A DNA stretch of 64,000 nucleotides from contig NZ_FOTW01000004.1 in NCBI RefSeq assembly GCF_900114705.1, positions 1 through 64,000 of the forward strand, given 5' to 3'. Within the stretch, counting starts at the first letter, position 1. Every line of letters starts with the position of its first letter. Source of the stretch: Rugamonas rubra. Lineage in GTDB: Bacteria > Pseudomonadota > Gammaproteobacteria > Burkholderiales > Burkholderiaceae_D. Positions 53,863-62,133 of this stretch are shown piece by piece. The position numbers and the translations under genes are program-made. The notes under the pieces are model-generated. The model did not search any database. It had not been told where the DNA came from and worked only from the letters and a program-made list of their open reading frames with translations.

Positions 53863-55239
53863 ATGCGTCATACCAAAATCGCCCTCGCGGCGCTCGCTCT
53901 GGCCGTCTTGGCCGGCTGCGGCGGCAATGGTGCCAGCCCCGGCGGCAACACCCAAAAAATCAAATACGCCAGCCAGATCTCGTTCGGCGACAGCCTGTCC
54001 GACGTCGGCAGCTACGCCGTCGGCACCGTGCAAAAGCTGGGCGGCGGCAAGTTCAACATCAACGGCGACAACAGCGCCAGCAACCCCGCGCTGACCGGCA
54101 AGAACTGGACCGAGCTGATGGCCGCCCAGTTGGGCCTGGGCGCGCCTTGCCCGGCCCAGACCGGCCTGGACGGCGACGCCAGCAAGGGCTTCGCCGTGCC
54201 GGTGGTCAACCACGCCGGCTGTTACGGCTACGCCCAGGGCGGTGCCCGTGTCAGCAACCCCGTCGGCGGCGGCAACAAGGCCACCGGCAGCGCGCTGGGC
54301 GCGCTGACCGTGCCGGTGACGGTGCAGATCCAAAACCACCTGGCCGCCGTCGGCGGCAAGTTCAAGGGCGACGAGATGGTCTTCGTCATGATCGGCGGCA
54401 ACGACGTGCTGGGCCTGCTGAGCGGCCTGCAGGCCGCCGCCGCCAAGGCCGGCACCGACGCCGGCGCGGCCGCCTTCGCCGCCAGCCTGGTGCCGCAACT
54501 GGCCGCCGGCGCCAGCAACGTTCCTGCCGCCATGCAGGCGATCGGGCTCGCCATGGCCACCGAGTCGGCCCGCGCCGGCCACACCGACGACAGCGTGGTC
54601 GGCGCCGCCGTCACCGCCGCCGCCGGCCAGCCGGGCAACGCGGCGGTGGGCGCGCAGGCCGTCTACGGTCCGATGGTGCTCAAGGCCAAGGCCGTCGGCG
54701 AAGCCGCCGGCGTCAAGGCCGGCACCGACTATGCCGCGCTGCACGGCGCCGAACTGGTGGCGCCGATGGCCGCCACCGGCAGGGAGCTGGTCGCGCTGGT
54801 GAAGAACCAGCTGCTGGCCAAGGGCGCCAACTACGTGGTCGTCAACAACGTGCCCGACGTGGCCACCTCGCCGGCCGGCCGGGCCAAGTCGAGCGCCACC
54901 CAGCAACTGATCGTCGCCATGGTCAACGCCATCAACGGCGAACTGGCCAGCGGCCTGGCCGGCGAGGCCAAGGTGTTGCTGGTCGACGTATACGCCGTCA
55001 GCCACGACCAGGCCGTCAACCCGGAACCCTACGGCCTGAAAAATGTCGTGGACATGGCCTGCGACCTGAACCCGGCCAAGAACCCGCTGGTCAGCTCGCT
55101 GGGCTGCAACGGCGGCAACCTGGTCGCCGGCGACGTCAGCCACTACGCCTTCGCCGACGACGTCCACCCGACGCCGTTCAACTATCTGCTGCTGGCGCGC
55201 TACGTGGCCGAGAAGATGGTCGTCAAGGGCTGGCTGTAA
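53863..55239 (+). CDS. GDSL/SGNH hydrolase lipoprotein
   Basis: 458-residue exported esterase-like protein. Signal with lipobox (ALALAVLAGC) then ISFGDSLSDVGSYAVG (block I Ser), YAQGGARVSNP (block II Gly), VMIGGNDVLGLL (block III Asn) and FADDVHPTPFNYLLLARYV (block V Asp and His): all four SGNH residues are present. The middle holds an Ala-rich helical insert. AGGAGACAGC precedes ATG 53863. The OmpW-like gene begins 65 bases downstream with an almost identical ribosome site (CAGGAGACA), so the two are probably co-expressed. Confidence 0.87.
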   Translation: MRHTKIALAALALAVLAGCGGNGASPGGNTQKIKYASQISFGDSLSDVGSYAVGTVQKLGGGKFNINGDNSASNPALTGKNWTELMAAQLGLGAPCPAQTGLDGDASKGFAVPVVNHAGCYGYAQGGARVSNPVGGGNKATGSALGALTVPVTVQIQNHLAAVGGKFKGDEMVFVMIGGNDVLGLLSGLQAAAAKAGTDAGAAAFAASLVPQLAAGASNVPAAMQAIGLAMATESARAGHTDDSVVGAAVTAAAGQPGNAAVGAQAVYGPMVLKAKAVGEAAGVKAGTDYAALHGAELVAPMAATGRELVALVKNQLLAKGANYVVVNNVPDVATSPAGRAKSSATQQLIVAMVNAINGELASGLAGEAKVLLVDVYAVSHDQAVNPEPYGLKNVVDMACDLNPAKNPLVSSLGCNGGNLVAGDVSHYAFADDVHPTPFNYLLLARYVAEKMVVKGWL

Positions 55240-55304
55240 GCCGCCGCCGCACCCACACAGCGGGCGCCGGCGACGGCGCCCCGGATAGAAAATCAGGAGA
55301 CAAG

Positions 55305-55985
55305 ATGAATCAAGCAATCCCCCGCGCGCTCAAAGTGTTGGCGCTGGCCGCCGCGCTGGCCGCCGCCTCGAACGCCTCGGCGCAGAGCGCCGGCAGCTGG
55401 CTGGCCACCCTCGGCATCAACAAGATCACGCCCAAGGTCGACAGCGGCGACGTGTCGGCGCCGGCGCTGCCGCACACCAAGGCCGACGTCGGCTCGGACA
55501 CCAAGCCGCGCCTGGCCTTCGCCTACATGCTCACCGATAACATCTCGGCCGAGCTCGACCTGGGCCTGCCCTACAAGCACGACCTGATCGGCGACGGCGC
55601 CATCAAGGGCACCGGCAAGGTCGGCGACTCGGAGGTGCTGCCGCCGACGGCGCTGCTGCAATACCGCTTCCTGGCGGCGGACGCGCGCGTGCGTCCCTAC
55701 GTCGGCGTCGGCGTCACCTACGCCTATTTCCAGAAGGAGACCGGCTCGTCGCAGCTGACGGCGCTGCTCAACACCGGCGGCCCGGGCACCACCTTCAAGC
55801 TCGACAACAAGTTCGCCGCCAGCTTCCAGCTCGGCGGCACGGTCAGGATCAACGAGCGCTGGTTCGCCGACGCCACCGTCATCAAGACCTACCTGAAGAC
55901 CAAGGTGCACTTCTCGACCGGCCAGACGCAGGACGTCAAGCTCGACCCGGTGGCCCTGAGCGTGAGCGTCGGCTACAAGTTCTAG
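55305..55985 (+). CDS. OmpW family outer-membrane protein
   Basis: 226-residue eight-stranded barrel. Signal peptide (KVLALAAALAAASNASAQ), then SWLATLGINKITPKVDSGD, LAFAYMLTDNISAELDLGLPYKHDLIGDG, LLQYRFLAADARVRPYVGVGVTYAYF, and the closing strand VALSVSVGYKF with terminal Phe. OmpW proteins pass small hydrophobic compounds sideways into the membrane. Operon placement after a GDSL esterase suggests passage of an ester or its product, which is inference. A perfect-palindrome terminator follows. Confidence 0.88.
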   Translation: MNQAIPRALKVLALAAALAAASNASAQSAGSWLATLGINKITPKVDSGDVSAPALPHTKADVGSDTKPRLAFAYMLTDNISAELDLGLPYKHDLIGDGAIKGTGKVGDSEVLPPTALLQYRFLAADARVRPYVGVGVTYAYFQKETGSSQLTALLNTGGPGTTFKLDNKFAASFQLGGTVRINERWFADATVIKTYLKTKVHFSTGQTQDVKLDPVALSVSVGYKF

Positions 55986-56000
55986 GCCGGCCCCGAAGGT

Positions 56001-56042
56001 AAAAAAACCCGCCACGGCAGCGCTGCCGTGGCGGGTTTTTTT
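56001..56042. terminator. Bidirectional terminator, 42-base perfect palindrome
   Basis: Seven As, stem CCCGCCACGGCAG, centre CG, complementary stem, seven Ts. The whole element is palindromic, so it works equally for the OmpW and gcdH transcripts that converge here. Confidence 0.95.
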
Positions 56043-56079
56043 CGTCCATTTGCAGCGGGGCGGCGCGCACCCCCTGGTC

Positions 56080-57264
56080 TTATTGGAAGGCCTGGATGCC
56101 GGTCTGGGCGCGGCCCAGGATCAGCGCGTGGATGTCGTGCGTGCCCTCGTAGGTGTTGACCACCTCGAGGTTGACCATGTGGCGGATCACGCCGAACTCG
56201 TCGGAGATGCCGTTGCCACCGAGCATGTCGCGGGCGACGCGGGCGATGTCGAGCGACTTGCCGCAGGAGTTGCGCTTCATCATCGAGGTGATCTCCACCG
56301 CCGCCGTGCCGGCGTCCTTCATGCGGCCCAGCTGCAGGCAGCCCTGCAGGCCCAGCGTGATCTCGGTCTGCATGTCGGCCAGCTTCTTCTGCACCAGCTG
56401 GTTGGCCGCCAGCGGACGGCCGAACTGCAGGCGGTCCATGGTGTACTGGCGGGCGATGTGCCAGCAGGCCTCGGCCGCGCCCAGCGCGCCCCAGGCGATG
56501 CCGTAGCGCGCCGAGTTCAGGCAGGTGAACGGACCCTTCAGGCCGCGCACGTCGGGGAAGGCGTTCTCTTCCGGGCAGAAGACGTTGTCCATGACGATCT
56601 CGCCGGTGACCGAGGCGCGCAGGCCGAACTTGCCGTGGATCGCCGGCGCGCTCAAACCGGCCATGCCCTTCTCCAACACGAAGCCGCGGATGGCGCCCTC
56701 GTCGTCCTTGGCCCAGACGACGAACACGTCGGCCACCGGCGAGTTGGTGATCCACATCTTGGCACCGCTCAGCGAGTAGCCGCCCGCCACCTTCTTGGCG
56801 CGGGTGATCATCGAGCCGGGGTCGGAGCCGTGGTTCGGCTCGGTCAGGCCGAAGCAGCCGATCCATTCGCCGCTGGCCAGTTTCGGCAGGTATTTTTGCT
56901 TTTGCTCCTCGGTGCCGAACTCGTAGATCGGCACCATCACCAGCGAGGACTGCACGCTCATCATCGAGCGGTAGCCCGAGTCGATGCGCTCGACCTCGCG
57001 CGCGATCAGGCCGTAGGCGACGTAGTTCAGGCCGGGGCCGCCGTACTGTTCCGGGATGGTCGGGCCGAGCAGGCCCAGTTCGCCCATCTCGCGGAAGATG
57101 CTGGTGTCCATTTTTTCGTGGCGGAAGGCCTCGAGGATGCGCGGCGCCAGCTTGTCCTGGCAATACGCGGCGGCGGCGTCGCGCACCATGCGTTCTTCGT
57201 CGGTCAGCTGCTGGTCCAGCAGGAGGGGGTCATCCCAGTGGAATTGGGCGCGGGCTTGGCTCAT
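56080..57264 (-). CDS. gcdH: Glutaryl-CoA dehydrogenase (acyl-CoA dehydrogenase family)
   Basis: 394-residue flavoprotein expected to oxidise and decarboxylate glutaryl-CoA to crotonyl-CoA in lysine/tryptophan degradation. [24 protein letters not shown] opens as in Gcd[18 protein letters not shown] binds [21 protein letters not shown] follows, and the catalytic Glu lies in [27 protein letters not shown] 57264. Glutarate can also arise from polyamine-like routes such as cadaverine, but no link to the puu cluster is shown. Confidence 0.93.
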   Translation of the reverse strand: MSQARAQFHWDDPLLLDQQLTDEERMVRDAAAAYCQDKLAPRILEAFRHEKMDTSIFREMGELGLLGPTIPEQYGGPGLNYVAYGLIAREVERIDSGYRSMMSVQSSLVMVPIYEFGTEEQKQKYLPKLASGEWIGCFGLTEPNHGSDPGSMITRAKKVAGGYSLSGAKMWITNSPVADVFVVWAKDDEGAIRGFVLEKGMAGLSAPAIHGKFGLRASVTGEIVMDNVFCPEENAFPDVRGLKGPFTCLNSARYGIAWGALGAAEACWHIARQYTMDRLQFGRPLAANQLVQKKLADMQTEITLGLQGCLQLGRMKDAGTAAVEITSMMKRNSCGKSLDIARVARDMLGGNGISDEFGVIRHMVNLEVVNTYEGTHDIHALILGRAQTGIQAFQ

Positions 57265-57408
57265 GGTGTTTCCTAGTCTCTGGTTATAGTGGCTGGTGCC
57301 ATTATTCTAAGACCTCGCCACCCGCCCGGCTTTTCTAATGGCGACACCAATTTCCGTTTTCCCGCCGTCGCGGCGGCGGCGATGGCAAAATGACAGCGCT
57401 GGTTCGGG

Positions 57409-57912
57409 CTAGGCCAGGTCGCGGAACTGGCCGCCGTGGAAGATCAGCGGCTGCGCCGGGGTGATTTCGCAATGCTCGACCTCGCCGACGAAGATGACGT
57501 GGTCGCCCTCCGGGTAGCGGCTGCGGTTGTGGCATTCGAACCACGCGGTGGCGCCCTTGAGGATGGGTTGGCCGGTGCGCGAGAGCTCGTATTCGACGGC
57601 GCCGAACGGGTCCTCGCTGCGGGTGGAGAACAGCTTGGCCAGATGGGCCTGGTCGGCCGCCAGCACGTTGATGACGTAGTGCGAGTTGCCGCTGAAGATG
57701 GGCAGGCTGTTGGCGCTGCCGCCCAGGCTCCACAACACCAGCGGCGGCGTCAGCGAGACGGAGTTGAAGGAGCTGGCCGTCAGGCCGCGAAAGCTGCCGT
57801 CGGCCAGGCGGGTGGTGATGACGGTCACGCCGGTGGCAAATTGCGCCAGGGCCTGGCGAAAATGGCCGGTATCGAAAGCGGGCGCCGGCGCGCGGGGGGA
57901 GCGTGTGTTCAT
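57409..57912 (-). CDS. Flavin reductase family protein
   Basis: About 167 residues, FMN-binding split-barrel of the flavin-reductase-like group that supplies reduced flavin to monooxygenases. FRQALAQFATGVTVITT, GLTASSFNSVSLTPPLVLWSL, INVLAADQAHLAKLFS, and GDHVIFVGEVEHCE with a C-terminal HGGQFRDL are typical. ATG 57912 (after CAGGCAG) is preferred over ATG 57936, which has no ribosome site. No monooxygenase partner adjoins; gcdH is 144 bases downstream on the same strand. Confidence 0.85.
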   Translation of the reverse strand: MNTRSPRAPAPAFDTGHFRQALAQFATGVTVITTRLADGSFRGLTASSFNSVSLTPPLVLWSLGGSANSLPIFSGNSHYVINVLAADQAHLAKLFSTRSEDPFGAVEYELSRTGQPILKGATAWFECHNRSRYPEGDHVIFVGEVEHCEITPAQPLIFHGGQFRDLA

Positions 57913-58063
57913 GATCTGCCTGAGTCTTTTTGCCATTATGCCAAAGATCGGCGGCCGTCGCTAAAAACCGGCCGGCCCGGCCGGCCCGGCGGCCGGAATG
58001 GCAACAGCTTCGGCGGCCGCTCCGCCGGTCGGGCCGGCGGCCCGCCGATGCGGTCGGCGCGGC

Positions 58064-58077
58064 TTTGCGTTACAGTG
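58064..58077 (+). promoter_or_regulatory. Promoter-like 14-mer shared with msrA
   Basis: TTTGCGTTACAGTG, containing a -10-like TACAGT. The same 14 bases occur upstream of msrA at 60230-60243. Both lie 33-52 bases before a start codon. Confidence 0.4.
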
Positions 58078-58128
58078 GCGTCCGGTGCCGTCCCCGGCGC
58101 CGCGCAATGATCAATGGAGGACTCCCGA

Positions 58129-58995
58129 ATGGAGCGACAATATTCCTTGCCCGCCGCGCCGGCCGTGCCCGCCGTGTCCGCCGCGTCCGCCGGGCGGCGG
58201 CCTGCGGCGCTGCTGCTGGCGCTGGCGCTGGCCGGCGTCGCCGGCAACGTCGCGGCGGCGCCGCTGGTCGAGCTGGTGGCCGGCCTGGCCGAACCGCGCC
58301 AGGTCGAATACGAGCTGGTGCGCCGCGACGGCAGCGTGCCGGTGGTGTTCGAGAACGGCCTGGCGGCCAAGCTGGGCCAGTGGGAGAAGGTGTTCCGCGC
58401 CGTCAGCCAGGAGCGTAGCGCCTTCGCCTACAACCGCCCCGGCTACGGCAACAGCGCGGCGGTGGCCAGTGCGCGCGACGGCGAGCACATCGTCGAGGAG
58501 CTGCGCGCGCTGCTACGCAGCAAGGGGCTGAATCCGCCCTACATCCTGGTCGGCCATTCGGTGGGCGGCCTGTATATGCAGTTGTACGCGCGCCGCCATC
58601 CGGACGAGGTTAAGGCGCTGGTGCTGGTCGACTCCACCCATCCGCAGCAATACCTCGGCGCCGGCGCCTACGAGCAGTGGCCGACCTTGGTGCGCACCAG
58701 CTTCAAGCTGCTCAGCTCGTCCATCGAGATGAGCGAGTTCAAGGCCGCCACGGCCACCGGCGGGCAGGTGTTGGCGCTGCCGGCGCCGGCCGGCGTGCGG
58801 GTGATGGTGCTCAGCGCCGCCCGTCCGCTGGGCGAGCGCTCGGCCTACGCCGACGACGCCAACGCCAAGCGCAAGGACATCGTCCGCTTGTATCCGGGCG
58901 CCCAGCTGCAGTGGGTCGACAGCGGCCCGGACATTCCGCTCGAGCGGCCCGAGGCGGTGCTGGCCGCCATCCGCGCCGTCGCGGCCGGCCGTTGA
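58129..58995 (+). CDS. Exported alpha/beta hydrolase, catalytic His apparently replaced
   Basis: 288-residue protein. A Pro/Ala-rich N terminus and hydrophobic segment (PAALLLALALAGVAGNVAAA) give a signal peptide or anchor. The hydrolase core has VFENGLAAKLGQWEKVF, FAYNRPGYGNSA, the intact elbow GHSVGGLYMQLYARRHP and LVLVDSTHPQQ. Near the end, where relatives read SGHxIPLExPEAV, this protein reads SGPDIPLERPEAV, so the catalytic His seems to be Pro. ATG 58129 has GGAGGA 7 bases upstream; ATG 58114 is less well placed. Substrate unknown. Confidence 0.75.
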   Translation: MERQYSLPAAPAVPAVSAASAGRRPAALLLALALAGVAGNVAAAPLVELVAGLAEPRQVEYELVRRDGSVPVVFENGLAAKLGQWEKVFRAVSQERSAFAYNRPGYGNSAAVASARDGEHIVEELRALLRSKGLNPPYILVGHSVGGLYMQLYARRHPDEVKALVLVDSTHPQQYLGAGAYEQWPTLVRTSFKLLSSSIEMSEFKAATATGGQVLALPAPAGVRVMVLSAARPLGERSAYADDANAKRKDIVRLYPGAQLQWVDSGPDIPLERPEAVLAAIRAVAAGR

Positions 58996-59082
58996 TTCCG
59001 CCGCCGCGCGCCGAACAAGCCGGGGCGAGGAAAAATACCAAGTCGAATCAAACAGGCGCAGCCAAAAACCTCGTCGCGAGAG

Positions 59083-59388
59083 CTATTTTGTGTAGCTATC
59101 AACCGTATCGTTGTAATTATTTTTTATTCTTTTCAGTAATGTTGGATTGTCTTTGTATTTTTCTTTTAAAATTCTGAATTGTTTTTTTGCTCCTCCGCAA
59201 TATTTATCAATATCTCTTATTATTTGCTCTTTCTGCTCTTTTGGCAGCTCTCCATCATATTCGCCGCCTAAGTGTTCACATGCCCCAGAATTATAGATAT
59301 AATTCCTTACATCTTTTGGTAAATTTTCGCTGGAAATGGCCGATTGGGAAAGCAAAAAAGAGATAAAAAATAGGTGATATGTCCGCAT
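59083..59388 (-). CDS. Small exported protein, candidate immunity protein
   Basis: 101 residues: signal peptide (RTYHLFFISFLLSQSAIS) and an 83-residue mature domain with two cysteines, in GACEHLGGEYDGE and KYCGGAKKQFRILKEKYKDNP. The CxHxxGE...C pattern recurs, as I recall it, in small periplasmic proteins encoded beside peptidoglycan-hydrolase toxins. ATG 59388 has AAGGGA 5-6 bases upstream. It starts 16 bases after the M15 peptidase gene. The gene is strongly AT-rich against its GC-rich surroundings, which suggests transfer. It would protect the cell wall in the periplasm if the neighbour is a toxin. Confidence 0.6.
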   Translation of the reverse strand: MRTYHLFFISFLLSQSAISSENLPKDVRNYIYNSGACEHLGGEYDGELPKEQKEQIIRDIDKYCGGAKKQFRILKEKYKDNPTLLKRIKNNYNDTVDSYTK

Positions 59389-59404
59389 GATTTTCCCTTG
59401 AAAT

Positions 59405-59974
59405 CTAAAGACCATTGTTTGACCAGTGAGGAAAATCCCTCCCCGGGCCTCTGTATTTTTGAACGCCGTAAGTTTTGCCGACAGCTATAAGTTGTTTATT
59501 CATTCCTGTCCTAGGCAGTGTGTTGATTTTTACTAGGTTGCCGTCGGCATCTTTTATTTCAACTGTTTTTCCCCAGCTAACATTTATGTCAATTGCAAGC
59601 CCGGAGTTGTGTTGGGAACGAAGCGCCGGTTTAGTTTGCAAAGTATGAGTATCGAAAGCCAACGTCATATCTTTGGCTGCTTTAACTGATTTTTCTTTTG
59701 TTCCATGATTCCAGTTTATATCTACACCTTGCATCGATGGAATTTTCTCAGGGTCAAGCCCGTTTTTTGCAATTCTCCAAGAGTAATGCATGAGGTAAGA
59801 ACGTTTCGGAGCTCTGTAAGTCGAATTAATCACAACTTTCATTCCGGCTTGTTTCATTGCATATATAAAATCTTCTACGGCTTGGCGGAAATTTCCTGAC
59901 AATTCCCTCGTGCCAGTGCTTCCACGGAATCTATTTGCCCATTGCGCCCCACTCAATTCCAGTTTCTCTTCCAT
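59405..59974 (-). CDS. M15-like peptidoglycan peptidase without signal peptide, candidate secreted effector
   Basis: 189-residue zinc peptidase of the LAS/M15 type. INSTYRAPKRSYLMHYSWRIA near residue 50, RSQHNSGLAIDINVSW (SxHxxGxAxD, zinc ligands His122 and Asp129) and RDFPHWSNNGL (catalytic Asp180 and third ligand His183) are all present. Such enzymes cut peptide stems of peptidoglycan. There is no signal peptide, although the substrate is outside the cytoplasm, so export by a dedicated system such as type VI secretion is plausible. GGGAG precedes ATG 59974. AT-rich, paired with the small exported protein. No VgrG, Hcp or PAAR gene is nearby. Confidence 0.72.
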   Translation of the reverse strand: MEEKLELSGAQWANRFRGSTGTRELSGNFRQAVEDFIYAMKQAGMKVVINSTYRAPKRSYLMHYSWRIAKNGLDPEKIPSMQGVDINWNHGTKEKSVKAAKDMTLAFDTHTLQTKPALRSQHNSGLAIDINVSWGKTVEIKDADGNLVKINTLPRTGMNKQLIAVGKTYGVQKYRGPGRDFPHWSNNGL

Positions 59975-60276
59975 TTTTCAATCTCCCGCCGTTTGTGTGA
60001 AAAATTACAATTTACGGCAGGCGAAAGAATTTTGGTTTGATAATGATTAATGATTAATGGTTTAGTTCGTCTTCATTTCGACACCATTGCAAATGAGACT
60101 CGCATCAATAACCTTGTTAAATCGTTATCGTAGCGAATTAAAGAATAAGAAAACGAGGCAGATTTGCAAACAAGGCCTCTGCCGCGAGGGTGCGGCGGTG
60201 CCGTCGAATGCAGGTGCGCGCGGTGCTGGTTTGCGTTACAGTGCATTCATTGGCAATCGTTCACGCAGGGGGAGTC
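59975..60276. other. AT-rich to GC-rich transition upstream of the effector and msrA
   Basis: 302 bases between divergent genes. The left 170 bases are AT-rich with TTAATGA-like tandem units (about 60041-60060) and probably hold the effector promoter; composition returns to the chromosomal norm from about 60175. A 14-mer shared with the 58.1 kb gene lies at 60230-60243. No credible gene is seen. Confidence 0.5.
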
Positions 60277-60843
60277 ATGACTAGCAATTCCGCGCCGGGC
60301 TCGGCGTTAGAAACGGCCGTGCTGGGCGGCGGCTGCTTCTGGTGTCTGGAAGCGGTCTATCTCGAGGTCGACGGCGTCGTGCGGGTCGAGTCCGGCTACA
60401 CCGGCGGCCAGCAGCCGGACCCGACCTACGAAGCGGTGTGCGCCGGCGCCACCGGCCACGCCGAGGTGGTCAAGCTGAGCTTCGACCCGGCCGTCATCAG
60501 TTACCGCGACCTGCTGGAGATCTTCTTCACCCTGCACGACCCGACCACGCTGAACCGCCAAGGCAACGACGTCGGCACCCAGTACCGCTCGGTGATCTAC
60601 CACCAGTCGCCCGAGCAGGAGGCCACCGCGCGCCAGGTGATCGCCGAGATGGCCAACGTCTGGGACGCGCCCATCGTCACCGAGTTGTCGCCGGCGCAGA
60701 CCTACTACCGCGCCGAGGACTACCACCAGGACTATTTCCGCCAGCATCCGCTACAGGGCTATTGCGCCTTCGTCGTCGCGCCCAAGGTGGTCAAGCTGCG
60801 CAAGGTCTTCGCCCACCGCCTCAAACCGGACGCGGCGCGCTGA
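60277..60843 (+). CDS. msrA: Peptide-methionine (S)-S-oxide reductase
   Basis: 188-residue MsrA, which repairs oxidised methionine. The catalytic motif is GGGCFWCLEAVYLEVDGV; SGYTGGQQPDPTYEAVCAGATGHAEVV and GTQYRSVIYH are family signatures. A second Cys (GYCAF near the C terminus) could be the resolving residue. ATG 60277 follows GGGGGAG; an upstream in-frame extension is unlikely. The 3' end overlaps the convergent cfa gene by 23 bases. Confidence 0.95.
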   Translation: MTSNSAPGSALETAVLGGGCFWCLEAVYLEVDGVVRVESGYTGGQQPDPTYEAVCAGATGHAEVVKLSFDPAVISYRDLLEIFFTLHDPTTLNRQGNDVGTQYRSVIYHQSPEQEATARQVIAEMANVWDAPIVTELSPAQTYYRAEDYHQDYFRQHPLQGYCAFVVAPKVVKLRKVFAHRLKPDAAR

Positions 60844-62068
60844 GCGCCGCCGCCTCGGCCGGTGCCGCCGGATACATGTAGTGGCGCGACCAGGGCAGGG
60901 CGGCCGGATCGCGCCCGGCCTTGCCGCACACCACCTGGTACAGGCTGATCAGGTCGTGCTTGAAGGCGTAGCTGCAGCCGGCCAGGTAGATGTGCCAGAT
61001 GCGGAAGCGCTTGTCGCCGGCCAAGGCGCGCGCGCGCTCGGCGTTGGCCTCGAAGTTGTCGGTCCAGATGGCGCAGGTGCGGGCGTAGTGGCGCCGCAGG
61101 TTCTCCACGTCGTAGACCTCCAGTTCGCCCTGCTGCATCGCCTTGAGCACCTGGCCGAGGTGCGCCAGCTCGCCGCGCGGAAACACGTATTTTTCGATGA
61201 ACTCGCCGCCGCCGTAGGGCGTCGCGCCGTTGTCCGGATCGGTCGAGGTGATGCCGTGGTTGAGCGCCAGGCCGTCCGCCGCCAGCAGCTTGCCGATGGC
61301 GGCGAAGTAGGCGGGCAGCTGGCGCAGGCCGACGTGCTCGAACATGCCGACGCTGGTGATGCGGTCGAACTCGCCGCGCACGTCGCGGTAGTCCTGCAGG
61401 CGGATCTCGACCAAGTGTTCCAGGCCGGCCTGGCGCACCCGCTGGCGCGCCAGCTGGTACTGGTTCTGCGACAGGGTGACGCCGACGCCGCGCGCGCCGT
61501 ACTGCTCGGCGGCGCGCAGCAGCAGCGCGCCCCAGCCGCAGCCGATGTCGAGCAGGCGCTGGCCGGGCCGCAGCTCGACCTTGCGCAGGATGTGGTCGAT
61601 CTTCTTGGTCTGGGCGGCGGCCAGGTCCTCGGCACCGGTCTCGAAATAGGCGCAGGAGTAGACCATCGCCGGGTCGAGGAATTGTTGGTAGAACTCGTTG
61701 GAGACGTCGTAGTGGTAGCGGATCGCCTCGGCGTCGCGCGTCCGGCTGTGGCCGAAGCCGCGCACCACGCGGGTGACGCGGCCCTCTGCCTTCAGGCTGG
61801 CGCGGGCCAGCGCGTTGACGATGGCGATCATGTCGTGGGCGCGGCCGTGCACCTCGATGTCGCCCTCGACGTAGGCACCGCCCAGCTTGGCCAGCGAGGG
61901 CGTGAGCAGGTAGCGCGCCGCCGAGGCGCGCGGCAAACGGATGGTGACGCGCGGCGCCTCGGTGGAAAAGTCGATCTGCTGGCCGTTCCACAGTTCGATG
62001 CGCAGCGGCAGCGCGATTTGCCGGCGCACGCCGGCGATCCAGCTACTCAGTCGGTTCTGTAGAAACAT
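60821..62068 (-). CDS. cfa: Cyclopropane-fatty-acyl-phospholipid synthase family protein
   Basis: 415-residue SAM-dependent methyltransferase acting on unsaturated membrane lipids. The N-terminal lipid-binding part (IDFSTEAPRVTIRLP, LGGAYVEGDIEVHG) precedes HYDVSNEFYQQFLDPAMVYSCAYF, the SAM loop LLDIGCGWGALLLRAAEQYG, ITSVGMFEHVG, NHGITS, FIEKYVFPRGELAHLGQVL and CAIWTDNFEAN. GGGAGG precedes ATG 62068; ATG 62083 is a poorer alternative. It lies directly downstream of the hemerythrin-PdxH gene on the same strand (65-base gap). Confidence 0.9.
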   Translation of the reverse strand: MFLQNRLSSWIAGVRRQIALPLRIELWNGQQIDFSTEAPRVTIRLPRASAARYLLTPSLAKLGGAYVEGDIEVHGRAHDMIAIVNALARASLKAEGRVTRVVRGFGHSRTRDAEAIRYHYDVSNEFYQQFLDPAMVYSCAYFETGAEDLAAAQTKKIDHILRKVELRPGQRLLDIGCGWGALLLRAAEQYGARGVGVTLSQNQYQLARQRVRQAGLEHLVEIRLQDYRDVRGEFDRITSVGMFEHVGLRQLPAYFAAIGKLLAADGLALNHGITSTDPDNGATPYGGGEFIEKYVFPRGELAHLGQVLKAMQQGELEVYDVENLRRHYARTCAIWTDNFEANAERARALAGDKRFRIWHIYLAGCSYAFKHDLISLYQVVCGKAGRDPAALPWSRHYMYPAAPAEAAALSAPRPV

Positions 62069-62133
62069 GCCGGCCTCCCGCATGGCGGCGCGCGCGGCGC
62101 CGCCGGTGGATCAATGCGACCGGCCGTCCGTCC

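Noticed and set aside
53724..55304. A fusion of the OmpW-like protein with a long upstream frame
   Set aside because: The upstream part is the GDSL gene read out of frame; ATG 55305 has AGGAGA and a proper signal peptide.
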